Origin: Rhizobium sp. L43
GTDB taxonomy: Bacteria; Pseudomonadota; Alphaproteobacteria; Rhizobiales; Rhizobiaceae
Assembly (NCBI RefSeq): GCF_002531725.1
Contig: NZ_NWSQ01000021.1
Span: 55,292 to 119,291, forward strand
Reading direction: 5' to 3'
DNA: 64,000 nt
The translations under genes and the position numbers were made by a program. How positions within the stretch are numbered: the first letter of the stretch is position 1; each line of letters starts with the position of its first letter. Positions 51,143 through 59,563 of this stretch are shown here, in pieces. The notes below the pieces were generated by a model that did no database searches, was not told the origin of the DNA, and was given only the letters and a program-made list of their open reading frames with translations.

Positions 51143-52155
51143 GCCAGATCGCTCCACTGGAGGACCGCGTCGCCGTCGAGATCCTTGATCAGTCGTCGCC
51201 CGGCAAGAGTTTCGAGATGTTTGGGTTCGATTCCCGTCCCCGGCCGTTTGACCGAGATGTCGCCGGCGGAGATCACATGGCCGGCTTTGAGCGGTCGGCT
51301 GACAACGATGCTCTTGCGGTTGTTCAACCTGGTCGTCGCTTCGCTTGCAGCCGGTTCCTTGCGACCGCTGCCCTTCATGATCTCGAACGCGCGGATCGCA
51401 TCCACCAGCCATTTCATTTCCGCCGGATCGGCCGAAAGCATGTGGTCGGGGCCGTCGGCCTTTTTGTCGTAAGTGAAATGTCGCTCTATGACCCTGGCGC
51501 CCATCGCAGCCGCACAAAGGCTTGCGACGGGCGTCACCGTATGGTCGGAATAGCCAACATCGAGATCGGGAAACGCCTCCATCATCGTTTGCATCGCACG
51601 CAGGTTCACATTTTCCGGATGCGTCGGATAGCTCGTGATGGCATGCAGCAGAATGAGCTTGTCGTTGCCCGCCTCCTTGATAGCGGCGACGGATTCCCGA
51701 ACTTCGTCGAGCGTCGACATCCCCGTCGACAGGATGATCGGCTTGCCGGTTTTTGCCAGATAACGGAGAAAGGGAATGTTGACCGCGTCGTCCGAACCCA
51801 CCTTGTGGGCGCCGACTCCACATTTCTCCAGCAGATCGACATCCGTTTCATGCGAGGGCGAGGAGAACCAGTCCAGCCCGTGCTCTTCGGCATAGCGAAA
51901 CACCGCTTCGTGCAGCTCGTGACCGATTTCATATTTGCGGAACAGTTCGAACTGCGAGGTGACGCCCGTGTTCTCCATATCGAACATGGCGTTGCGGCTC
52001 GACAGTGTTTCTGCCCGGTAAGTCTGGAGCTTGACAGCATCGACCCCTGACGCCTTTGCCTCGTCAATTAGGCGCTTTGCCTGATCGAACGTCGTAAAGT
52101 TGCCGCCGATCTCGGCTATGATATAGCAGCGATCAGGCCGGTAGTTGCGGAACAT
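51139..52155 (-). CDS. Nonulosonic acid (sialic/legionaminic/pseudaminic) synthase (338 aa)
   Basis: PEP-dependent condensing enzyme of the NeuB/PseI/LegI family. The TIM barrel shows CYIIAEIGGNFTTFDQAKRL near residue 9, DAVKLQTYRAETL near 39, VGSDDAVNIPFLRYLAKTGK near 117, then ILSTGMSTLDEV. The C-terminal SAF antifreeze-like domain begins around 275 (KSIVVSRPLKAGHVISAGDI). Together with the SpsF-like enzyme, it shows that the locus makes a CMP-nonulosonate. The ATG is preceded by AGGGAG. A 114-bp gap separates it from the radical SAM gene and may hold an internal promoter. Confidence 0.93.
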   Translation of the reverse strand: MFRNYRPDRCYIIAEIGGNFTTFDQAKRLIDEAKASGVDAVKLQTYRAETLSSRNAMFDMENTGVTSQFELFRKYEIGHELHEAVFRYAEEHGLDWFSSPSHETDVDLLEKCGVGAHKVGSDDAVNIPFLRYLAKTGKPIILSTGMSTLDEVRESVAAIKEAGNDKLILLHAITSYPTHPENVNLRAMQTMMEAFPDLDVGYSDHTVTPVASLCAAAMGARVIERHFTYDKKADGPDHMLSADPAEMKWLVDAIRAFEIMKGSGRKEPAASEATTRLNNRKSIVVSRPLKAGHVISAGDISVKRPGTGIEPKHLETLAGRRLIKDLDGDAVLQWSDLA

Positions 52156-52269
52156 CTGTTACTCCCTGTAATCACGACCGGCAATTTTGCCTCGCGCCCT
52201 TGGTAGGATGCCCAGGCCCAACAAATGTTGAGCTGGCAAGGGTGCCCATAACGCGCGTATTGCAGTCGA

Positions 52270-53340
52270 CTATCGCCCGATTTCCTGGTTCCGATCGACG
52301 TAGTTCCGGACAATAACCTGTCTGCCACAAATCTGTGCGGTTTCGTCATTGGTCTCCCTCGGCAGGTAGCACCTGCGGCAGACCTCGCTCTTCAGGAAGC
52401 CCTGCGGTTCCTTGTGCAAAGCACGGACGGCGTTCATTTTTTCCCCGTGCCATATCTGGTGCACGGTTTCGGTGTTCGCATCGCCGATAACCTCGCGGTT
52501 TTCCTCGTCGTTCGAGCACTTCATGACCAACCCGTCGGCACCAATCACCAAGCGCTGGTACTGCTGCGGGCAGGTGAAATTGTCGAGATAGGCGATGTCC
52601 GAATCGTTGCCGAGATAATCGATCAGCGGATTGAAGGCCACGAGATCGACGTAAGGCGCGAAAGTGTCGTAATAGAGATCAGGATTTTCCCGGATCGCCG
52701 GCCAAATGCCCTGCACCTTGATGACAGGACGATGGAGACCGCGCTCGTCCTTGTACTTCTTTATGTCCTTGATCTTGTCGAGCAGGGCCTGGAACTTGAT
52801 CGGCTTGCGGATCTTCTCATAGGTTTCACCGGTGCCGTCGATCGAAACGGTGATCCAGTCGATGCCGGCATCGACGAGCTGCGCAAAATAGTCCCTGTTG
52901 AGCTTGAAGCCATGCGTAAGGGTCGAGACTTCCTTGATCCCGTGGTCCTTGGCATAGCGCACACAGTCGGCGAAGCGCTTGTGCAGCGTCGCCTCGCCGC
53001 GCAGCGACAGACGGATCGCAGGAACCTTGCCACCGATCTCATCGATGATGCGGCAATAGAGGTCCCAGTCCATCCGGGTCGTGTTGACGCTCTTCTTGAA
53101 CTCGTCGCTGATCGTATAGCACATCGGGCAACGCAGATTGCAGATCGACGCCAGCTCGAGATCGACCAGCAGCGGGTAGTCCGAAACATGCTGGTTCAAG
53201 GCATATTCCGACCACTTGCGACGGTAATCCGCGTATTCGGCTTCCCACCCCTCGCCACGGAATCTGTCGAACGCGGCTTCGCGCTCGTCCGTGTCCATCG
53301 AGTAGTTGCCCTTATTGATCGGAACGTAACGCTCGTTCAA
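52270..53340 (-). CDS. Radical SAM/SPASM enzyme in the nonulosonic acid block (356 aa)
   Basis: The radical SAM cluster motif C-x3-C-x2-C is at Cys67/71/74 (ASICNLRCPMC). The SAM-binding and barrel segments follow (VPAIRLSLRGEATLHKRF near 110, DWITVSIDGTGETYEKIRK near 162). A C-terminal SPASM-like region with Cys in FTCPQQYQRL, GLVMKCSND and EVCRRCYLPRE should bind one auxiliary [4Fe-4S] cluster. The TTG start at 53340 has AAGGAG 7 nt upstream. It lies 1 bp after the SDR gene. The reaction is not known; dehydration, deoxygenation or epimerisation of a sugar is conceivable. Confidence 0.88.
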   Translation of the reverse strand: MNERYVPINKGNYSMDTDEREAAFDRFRGEGWEAEYADYRRKWSEYALNQHVSDYPLLVDLELASICNLRCPMCYTISDEFKKSVNTTRMDWDLYCRIIDEIGGKVPAIRLSLRGEATLHKRFADCVRYAKDHGIKEVSTLTHGFKLNRDYFAQLVDAGIDWITVSIDGTGETYEKIRKPIKFQALLDKIKDIKKYKDERGLHRPVIKVQGIWPAIRENPDLYYDTFAPYVDLVAFNPLIDYLGNDSDIAYLDNFTCPQQYQRLVIGADGLVMKCSNDEENREVIGDANTETVHQIWHGEKMNAVRALHKEPQGFLKSEVCRRCYLPRETNDETAQICGRQVIVRNYVDRNQEIGR

Positions 53341-53341
53341 T

Positions 53342-54187
53342 TTACGACTCCTTCATCATCACGCCGATGCCGGCCGGCAGATCCCACTCCGGCCACCATC
53401 CAAGAACGGCGCGAGCCCGCGTAATATCCGCCCGCACGTCAGGTATTTCATTCCGTCGAACAGCACAAGACGACACTACAGGTAGATCAGTGCCGGCTGC
53501 TTTCTGCAAGATATCGATAATTTCCTGCACCGAATACGACGTCCCGGAGCCGATATTGATGCAATGGTAGCCGTCCGACACGTCCATCGCTTTGACGAAG
53601 GCGCTCAGGACATCGTCAACGAAGACATAGTCCCGCCGCGGACTGAGGTCCATGACCTGTATTTCCTGCTTCGTTCGTATCTGGTCCAGAAGCGTCGGTA
53701 TCAAAAATTCCAGGCGCTGCCCAACCCCATATATATTGAAAAGGCGCAATACCACCACCGGTATTTGCTCATATGTGGCAGCGAACTCACAGAGCTGTTC
53801 GGCAAGGTGTTTGGAAAGCGCGTACGGGTTGTTCGGCTTGACCGGATCGCTTTCGTGGATCGGCAGCCGTTCCGGCACCCCATAAACATAGGCGCTTGCG
53901 AACACGAGTTTGGCCTTGTGTCGCTTGCACCAGTTCAAAGCATGCTGCGTACCGACAACATTGGCGGCGGTGAAGCTCGGGCCTTGTGTCCAGCTATCCG
54001 GAACGAATGTCCTGCCGGCAAGATGAAACAGCGTGCGCGCCGCCGGAAGCTCCTGCCAAAGGCGCTCTTCGCCGATGTCGCCATGTGTTCGGTCAAGCGC
54101 AAGCACATCAACGCCGGCCTGTTCAAGCCGCTCGACCAGACGCTTCCCGAGAAAGCCGCCAGCACCGGTGACGATGGCATCAACCAT
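53342..54187 (-). CDS. NAD-dependent sugar-nucleotide epimerase/dehydratase, SDR (281 aa)
   Basis: Extended SDR: AIVTGAGGFLGKRLVERL at the N-terminus (GxxGxxG), LVFASAYVYGVPERLPI near 95 (position of the usual Ser is Ala-Ser) and PNNPYALSKHLAEQL near 119 with catalytic Tyr/Lys. It acts on a nucleotide-linked sugar; together with the LegB-like dehydratase it could reduce or epimerise the 4-keto product. It overlaps the nucleotidyltransferase gene by 8 bp. Confidence 0.86.
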   Translation of the reverse strand: MVDAIVTGAGGFLGKRLVERLEQAGVDVLALDRTHGDIGEERLWQELPAARTLFHLAGRTFVPDSWTQGPSFTAANVVGTQHALNWCKRHKAKLVFASAYVYGVPERLPIHESDPVKPNNPYALSKHLAEQLCEFAATYEQIPVVVLRLFNIYGVGQRLEFLIPTLLDQIRTKQEIQVMDLSPRRDYVFVDDVLSAFVKAMDVSDGYHCINIGSGTSYSVQEIIDILQKAAGTDLPVVSSCAVRRNEIPDVRADITRARAVLGWWPEWDLPAGIGVMMKES

Positions 54188-54893
54188 TCAAGAACCTGGA
54201 TTGCATGGTTTCGAACTGTTCGATCGCCAATGCATAATCGTCGGGGCGTCCGATATCGAGCCAATAGCCGGGAAAATCGCGAACCGTGGCCGGCTTGCCG
54301 GCCGCCAGGAGATCGAGCATCAGCTGGTCAAAACCGTAAGCGCCGCGTTGCGGTATGTGCTCGACGGCGCTCGAAGACACCATGTAGACGCCCATGCTGA
54401 CTTTATACTCGGCCGTCGGCTTCTCCCGGAAGCCGGTCAGGCGTCCTGCCTCGTTGGTATCGAGGACGCCGTAGTCTATGCGATGCTGACGTGTTTTGGA
54501 CGAGATCGTGAATATATTGCCGTCGCGGACATGACCGTCATGAAAATCGGCATAGTTGAGGTCCGTTAGGATGTCTCCGTTCATCACCAGAAAATTCTCA
54601 GGCAGATCCTTGATCAACCGTAGCGGCCCCATCGTGCCAAGGGGCTCGTCCTCGAGCGAATAGTCGATGCGGACGCCCCACTTGTCGCCATCCTGGAAAA
54701 ACGCCTTGATCAATTCGGCCTGATGGTTGACGGCAAGCGTTATGTGCTCAAACCCGCCTGAGATCAGCTGCCGAATGATAACCTCGAGAATAGGATAGTC
54801 GCCGATCGGCATCAGAGGTTTCGGAAGGACGACGGTATAGGGCCGCAACCGCGTTCCCATCCCCCCCGCCAGAATGACTGCGCGCCTAGACAT
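54180..54893 (-). CDS. Sugar-1-phosphate nucleotidyltransferase (237 aa)
   Basis: Single-domain nucleotidyltransferase: RAVILAGGMGTRLRPYTVVL at the N-terminus (GGxGTRLxP signature), PKPLMPIGDYPILEVII near 24, NGDILTDLNYADF near 100 (metal-binding Asp). It resembles PtmE/HddC-type enzymes that make GDP- or UDP-activated amino sugars. In legionaminic acid pathways such an enzyme makes GDP-GlcNAc for LegB. That role fits the direct neighbour LegB-like gene but is inferred. Genes overlap by 8 bp on both sides. Confidence 0.87.
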   Translation of the reverse strand: MSRRAVILAGGMGTRLRPYTVVLPKPLMPIGDYPILEVIIRQLISGGFEHITLAVNHQAELIKAFFQDGDKWGVRIDYSLEDEPLGTMGPLRLIKDLPENFLVMNGDILTDLNYADFHDGHVRDGNIFTISSKTRQHRIDYGVLDTNEAGRLTGFREKPTAEYKVSMGVYMVSSSAVEHIPQRGAYGFDQLMLDLLAAGKPATVRDFPGYWLDIGRPDDYALAIEQFETMQSRFLNG

Positions 54894-55866
54894 TGAAAAT
54901 ATCCGCCTTATACCGCGCCAGATTCTGCGGCTGGCGCAGCCATTCGATCGTTGCCTTCAGACCATCTTCCAGGCTGTAACGCGGCGAAAACCCCGTCAGA
55001 GATTTGATCAGGCTGTTGTCGCAGCACAAACGTTCCACTTCGCTGTTTGCCGGACGCAAACGCTGTTCGTCGCATTCGATCTCGACGCCGACACCAATAA
55101 TGTCGGCGATGAGCTGAACGGTATCGCCGATCGATATCTCGCCGCCGGAGCCGATATTGACGGTCTGGCCGACGGCTTGGTCACAGGCCGCAAGCGCCAG
55201 AAAGCCGTCGCACGTATCCTGCACGAAATTGAAATCCCGCGTGGGGGAGAGTGCACCAAGCTTCAGGGTCGTCCGTCCGCTCAGAAGCTGGGAGATTACG
55301 GTCGGAATAACCGCCCTTGCCGATTGTCTCGGCCCGAAGGTGTTGAACGGCCGGGCAATCGTCACCGGCAGATCAAAGCTCGAATGATAGCTGTAGGCGA
55401 TCGCATCGGCGCCGATTTTTGAAGCAGAATAGGGCGACTGTGCCTGCAGGGGATGGCTTTCGCTGATCGGCACGAAACGCGCCGTGCCGTAGACTTCGCT
55501 CGTCGAGGTCTGGATCACCCTTCCGACACCAGCGTCGAGAGCCCCTTGAAGGATGTTCAGCGTCCCATGCACATTCGTATCGATGTAGCTTGAGGGTGCC
55601 TGATAGGAATAGGGAATCGCAATCAGAGCGGCGAGATGGAAGATCGTATCGACGCCTTTCGCGACGGCGCGCATCTGCGCGGGATCGCGGACGTCTCCGA
55701 GGATTACTTCGAACTGGCCGCGATATTCCGATTGGTCCAGCCAACCCCAGCTGGAAAACGAATTGTACTGGCAGAGCGCGCGAACTTCGACGCCTGATCT
55801 AACCAGCGTCTCGACAAGATGAGAGCCGATGAACCCGTCTGCTCCGGTGACAAGCGCTTTCTTCAT
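54886..55866 (-). CDS. LegB-like NDP-sugar 4,6-dehydratase (326 aa)
   Basis: Extended SDR with KALVTGADGFIGSHLVETL at the N-terminus, YNSFSSWGWLD near residue 34, IFHLAALIAIPYSYQAPSSY near 76, QTSTSEVYGTARFVPISE near 118 and SPYSASKIGADAIAYSYH near 144. This series matches LegB, the NDP-N-acetylglucosamine 4,6-dehydratase that opens the legionaminic acid route, better than RmlB or FlaA1/PseB. The next steps (4-aminotransferase, hydrolysing 2-epimerase) have no obvious dedicated gene here. It overlaps wzt by 4 bp. Confidence 0.88.
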   Translation of the reverse strand: MKKALVTGADGFIGSHLVETLVRSGVEVRALCQYNSFSSWGWLDQSEYRGQFEVILGDVRDPAQMRAVAKGVDTIFHLAALIAIPYSYQAPSSYIDTNVHGTLNILQGALDAGVGRVIQTSTSEVYGTARFVPISESHPLQAQSPYSASKIGADAIAYSYHSSFDLPVTIARPFNTFGPRQSARAVIPTVISQLLSGRTTLKLGALSPTRDFNFVQDTCDGFLALAACDQAVGQTVNIGSGGEISIGDTVQLIADIIGVGVEIECDEQRLRPANSEVERLCCDNSLIKSLTGFSPRYSLEDGLKATIEWLRQPQNLARYKADIFNV

Positions 55867-57182
55867 TTCAAAACACCCTCAGAATCACGCAGGAAGACCT
55901 TCTCAACCTCCCAAGGCAGTTGGATCGCCGAAATCGACGGCTTCCGTTGCTGACCCAGCATCTGGATAATTCCGACATTGTCCTCCACGTCGAAGCGGAT
56001 ACCCTCGGCTACCGAATATATCGAAAACCGGCTCGATATGCCCAGCCGCACGTAAAAGGTACCGGTGTTGAGGAGATATCCGGGAAATCTGACGCGGGCT
56101 TTGTAATAGCCGGCTGGCCGTGTATCCAGGCGCCCGACGTCGAGTTCGGGATCGGAAAGGCTGACGAGCGTGGTGTAGCCGTCCTCCATCTTGATCTGCA
56201 TCCCGACCGAGAGGCCGGAAAGCGGCTCCCTCAATTCGTATTCGACCTCGACGGAGAAGCCCTTCGACAGTTCCACTGTTCCAGAAACCTCGTCCTTCTC
56301 GTTCAATACCGCGACACGGCATATCACTGCCTTTCCGTCGACGTCCTCGGGATTGACCGAGTAGACAGCCGCGCCCCCGAATTCTGGGCGATCGAGATAG
56401 GCCTTGATCACATCCGCGGTATCGCCCATCGCAGCGACTTTTCCATCGGCCATCAGAATCGATTTCGGGCAGATGCTGCTGATCGCCGTCATATTGTGGC
56501 TGACGAAGATAATCGTTCGACCGGCCTTCGTGACTTCCTGCATGCGCCCCATGCATTTGTTCTGGAAGTTGACGTCGCCGACGGCCAATACCTCATCGAC
56601 CAGGAGAATTTCCGGCTCGAGATGCGCCGCGACGGAGAAGGCCAGACGCACATACATGCCCGACGAATAGCGCTTCACCGGCGTATCGATAAATTCGCCG
56701 ATCTCCGCAAACTCGACGATTTCATCGAATTTCGATCTGACCTCTGAACGACTCATGCCGAGGATGGCGCCATTGAGATAGACGTTCTCCCGACCGGTGA
56801 GTTCAGGGTGAAATCCGGTGCCGACCTCAAGCAGGCTCGCAATTCTGCCTCGTATCCCTATGAAGCCCGAATTGGGCATGGTGATCCGCGACATCACCTT
56901 CAGCAGCGTGGATTTTCCCGCCCCGTTCCTGCCGATAATTCCGACGATCTCGCCGTGCCCGACCTCGAAAGAGACATCGTCCAGAGCATGGAAGATGTCT
57001 CCCTTCAGCCGTGATGGCTTGCCGCGGTAGGACGTAAAGTCGGATACGGAAACGTTCGGATCCGGAAGGTTGCGCCACCTCGCCCACCAGCTCTGAAGGT
57101 CGCGATAGAGGGTGCCGTGATTAATCACGCCAAGACGATATAGCTTGCTGACGTGCTCCGCTCGAATAACGATATCGTTCAT
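55863..57182 (-). CDS. wzt: Polysaccharide ABC exporter ATPase Wzt with C-terminal substrate domain (439 aa)
   Basis: Nucleotide-binding domain (1-245) with Walker A GIIGRNGAGKSTLLKV near 78, signature YSSGMYVRLAFSVAAHL near 175 and Walker B EILLVDEVLAVGD near 195. It is followed by a Wzt_C immunoglobulin-like domain (about 265-430), which in other bacteria recognises the modified end of the O-antigen. That points to an exported chain with a specific non-reducing terminal residue. The ATG at 57182 overlaps the wzm stop (ATGA); the longer frame to 57236 is inside wzm. Confidence 0.94.
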   Translation of the reverse strand: MNDIVIRAEHVSKLYRLGVINHGTLYRDLQSWWARWRNLPDPNVSVSDFTSYRGKPSRLKGDIFHALDDVSFEVGHGEIVGIIGRNGAGKSTLLKVMSRITMPNSGFIGIRGRIASLLEVGTGFHPELTGRENVYLNGAILGMSRSEVRSKFDEIVEFAEIGEFIDTPVKRYSSGMYVRLAFSVAAHLEPEILLVDEVLAVGDVNFQNKCMGRMQEVTKAGRTIIFVSHNMTAISSICPKSILMADGKVAAMGDTADVIKAYLDRPEFGGAAVYSVNPEDVDGKAVICRVAVLNEKDEVSGTVELSKGFSVEVEYELREPLSGLSVGMQIKMEDGYTTLVSLSDPELDVGRLDTRPAGYYKARVRFPGYLLNTGTFYVRLGISSRFSIYSVAEGIRFDVEDNVGIIQMLGQQRKPSISAIQLPWEVEKVFLRDSEGVLK

Positions 57183-58060
57183 CAGACGGTATCCATCGCG
57201 TTGGCTTCGGCTCGCGAAAAAAGTGCCAGCCCGCATAAGGTGATCGCGACAGTCACCGCCAGATTGGCGAGATAAAGACCGACAGGCAAGGCGGGAGCGT
57301 CGAACAACGCCCAGCGGAAGGTTTCAACCGGCGTCGTCATTGGATTGATGTAATAGAACCAATGATATCGTTCCGGGATCTGGCTGAATGGATATACGAT
57401 CGGCGTGCCATACATCCATAGTTGCGACATGAACCCGACGGCGTAGACGAGATCCCGGAAACGGACCGTCAGAGCGGTAACGACAAGCCCAGCCCCAATG
57501 CCGAGTACCGCAATGTAGAGCAGCACCAGCGGCGTCAGAAACAGGAACCAATAGCTCAGGGCCAGGTCGGGATTGGCAATTTTCATCCCGATGGAAACCG
57601 TCAGCAAGAGCAGGAACTGGATCGCAAAGGCGACCAGGCCGCTCATCGCAACGGATAGCGGCACCACAAGTCTGGGAAAGTAGACCTTTCCGAACAGATT
57701 GGCATTCTTCGAGAAGACGTCAGAGTTGTTGGTCAAACAGACAGAAAAGTAGCTCCAGATGATCGTGCCCGACATGTAAAACAGGAAGGGCGGAAGGCCA
57801 TCCGTGGAAAGATTGGCGATTTTCCCGAAGACGACATAATAGGTCATGGCCGTCAGCGACGGCTGGATGATGTACCAGACAGGCCCGAGAATGGTCTGTT
57901 TGTAGAATGTCGTGAAATCCCGCTTGAAGAACATCCAGACGAGATCGCGATATTGCCAAACCAGGCCGAGATTCGGCGTATTGCCCTTCGAAGGCTTGAT
58001 GACGATATCCCAATCGTCATCCTTACGCACCGAGGCCGATCCTTTCAGGTGCTCTGTCAT
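57182..58060 (-). CDS. wzm: Polysaccharide ABC exporter permease Wzm (292 aa)
   Basis: ABC-2 type permease with an amphipathic N-terminus (NLGLVWQYRDLVWMFFKRDF near residue 31, the usual Wzm gate helix) and six membrane segments. TIWSYFSVCLTNNSDVFSKN near 98 and YPFSQIPERYHWFYYINPMT near 225 are the conserved Wzm/KpsM-like loops. With Wzt it moves lipid-linked polymer across the inner membrane, so the locus uses ABC-dependent rather than Wzy-dependent assembly. It overlaps both neighbours by 1-4 bp. Confidence 0.94.
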   Translation of the reverse strand: MTEHLKGSASVRKDDDWDIVIKPSKGNTPNLGLVWQYRDLVWMFFKRDFTTFYKQTILGPVWYIIQPSLTAMTYYVVFGKIANLSTDGLPPFLFYMSGTIIWSYFSVCLTNNSDVFSKNANLFGKVYFPRLVVPLSVAMSGLVAFAIQFLLLLTVSIGMKIANPDLALSYWFLFLTPLVLLYIAVLGIGAGLVVTALTVRFRDLVYAVGFMSQLWMYGTPIVYPFSQIPERYHWFYYINPMTTPVETFRWALFDAPALPVGLYLANLAVTVAITLCGLALFSRAEANAMDTV

Positions 58061-59163
58061 GCCGCTAACTTCAGCTTTTCCGGGAGCGCCGCCAGAAGGC
58101 TGCAGACCCGCTCGATCTCATCCTTGCTATGCCCAGCCGAAATCGGCAGGCTCAGCTCGGTGGCGTGCAGCTCATCGGCAATGGGATAATCGCCGGAAAG
58201 AATGCCTTGCATCGCCTTCTGCCTATGCGGCGCGATGGGATAATGTATCTCGGTCTTGACCCCATTTTCGAGCAGCCACTGACGCAATTCGTCACGGGCC
58301 GGGTGACGGATCCCGAAGATATGAAACACGTCATACTCGGCAGGTCGACGAAGCGGCTGCGCAAGCCATTTGGGCAGATTGGCAAAATAAATATCGGCCA
58401 GTGCCCGCTTATGCTCCGTCACTTGATCGAGGTGACGCAGTTTGACCCGCAGGAATGCCGCCTGGATCTCATCAAGCCTGGAATTCACACCGATATAGAC
58501 GTTCTCATATTTCTTCTTTGAGCCGTAGTTGCGCATGTGTCTAAGGCGATCGGCAAACTCGTCATCGTCCGTGACAATCGCGCCCGCATCTCCCAGAGCC
58601 CCAAGATTCTTGGTCGGATAGAAGCTGAAGCAGCCGGCGATCCCAAAGGTGCCGGTCAGCTTGCCGTGATAACGCGCGCCATGGGACTGCGCGCAATCCT
58701 CGATCACCTGCAGACCATGCGCGCTCGCAAACGCGGCGATCTCCGTCATCCGGCAGGCTTTGCCGAAAAGATGCGTCACACAAATTGCCTGCGTGTTGCG
58801 TGTGAGCGCGGCAGGAAGGCGCTCCGGATCTATATTGAAGGTTTCGCGTTCAGGCTCCACCAGAACGGGCGTGTGGCCTGTGCGAAGGATTGCCAGGATC
58901 GTGGCTATATAGGTATTGGAGGCCACCATAATCTCACTGCCTTTTGGCAGGTCGAGCGCTTCGATCGACAGGATCAGCGCATCCAGGCCGTTAGCGACGC
59001 TGATGCAATGTTTGCTTTGCGCAAATTCGGCAAATTCGGCTTCGAATGAGGAGACCTCACTCCCAAGCACATACCACCCGGACCGAATGACGCGGGAAGC
59101 GACCGCCTCCAACTCTTCCATCAGCGCGCGATTGGCCTGTGCAAGACTTTCATACTCAATCAT
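58057..59163 (-). CDS. DegT/DnrJ sugar aminotransferase, FdtB/QdtB-like (368 aa)
   Basis: PLP-dependent aminotransferase of the DegT/EryC1 family: WYVLGSEVSSFEAEFAEFAQ near residue 28, VANGLDALILSIEAL near 51, EDCAQSHGARYHGKLTG near 153 and FSFYPTKNLGALGDAGAIVT near 177 with the PLP-binding Lys in PTKNLG. Adjacent to an FdtA-like ketoisomerase, it should aminate C3 of the dTDP-3-keto-6-deoxyhexose, giving dTDP-Fuc3N or Qui3N. It might also serve the LegB product. Start is uncertain: ATG 59163 fits the family; 59178 is in frame and overlaps the ketoisomerase gene. Confidence 0.88.
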   Translation of the reverse strand: MIEYESLAQANRALMEELEAVASRVIRSGWYVLGSEVSSFEAEFAEFAQSKHCISVANGLDALILSIEALDLPKGSEIMVASNTYIATILAILRTGHTPVLVEPERETFNIDPERLPAALTRNTQAICVTHLFGKACRMTEIAAFASAHGLQVIEDCAQSHGARYHGKLTGTFGIAGCFSFYPTKNLGALGDAGAIVTDDDEFADRLRHMRNYGSKKKYENVYIGVNSRLDEIQAAFLRVKLRHLDQVTEHKRALADIYFANLPKWLAQPLRRPAEYDVFHIFGIRHPARDELRQWLLENGVKTEIHYPIAPHRQKAMQGILSGDYPIADELHATELSLPISAGHSKDEIERVCSLLAALPEKLKLAA

Positions 59164-59164
59164 C

Positions 59165-59539
59165 TCAGAGCCGCTCATAGGGGGTGTGAATATAGTCGCC
59201 CTTATCATATTCGTGAGAGGCGAAAACGAGCAGGATCGAACCCGGGCCAAAGGTCATGTCATGCCAGTCCTTCGGTTCCACCAGCAGGCACTGGTCCGGT
59301 GACGACAGAGTAATCTCTTCCCGGGTCTCACCGTCGTCCATCGACACCACCACGGCGCCCGAAAGCGCCACCAATGCCTGTCGAGTTTTGTGATGACGAT
59401 GGCCGCCGCGTTTATGTCCGTCGGCATCATAGATCCAGAAGCTCCGGACGACCGGAAATGGCAGTATTCCGTCCATGACGGTCAGCGCGCCTCGTGCGTC
59501 GGACATCGTCTTTAACGTAAGCAAGGTAAAAGCAGACAA
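59165..59539 (-). CDS. FdtA/QdtA-like dTDP-4-keto-6-deoxyglucose 3,4-ketoisomerase (124 aa)
   Basis: Small cupin: SDARGALTVMDGILPFPVVR near residue 13, FWIYDADGHKRGGHRHHKTR near 34 with the G-x-H-R-H-H motif, and QCLLVEPKDWHDMTFGPGSI near 82. These are hallmarks of FdtA/QdtA/TylM3-type ketoisomerases, which turn the RmlB product into the 3-keto sugar. The start is TTG at 59539, which matches the usual family N-terminus better than the Met 11 codons later. It lies 24 bp after rmlA and next to the aminotransferase gene. Confidence 0.88.
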   Translation of the reverse strand: MSAFTLLTLKTMSDARGALTVMDGILPFPVVRSFWIYDADGHKRGGHRHHKTRQALVALSGAVVVSMDDGETREEITLSSPDQCLLVEPKDWHDMTFGPGSILLVFASHEYDKGDYIHTPYERL

Positions 59540-59563
59540 GATTGGCTTTCCAGTTTTGCCGAT

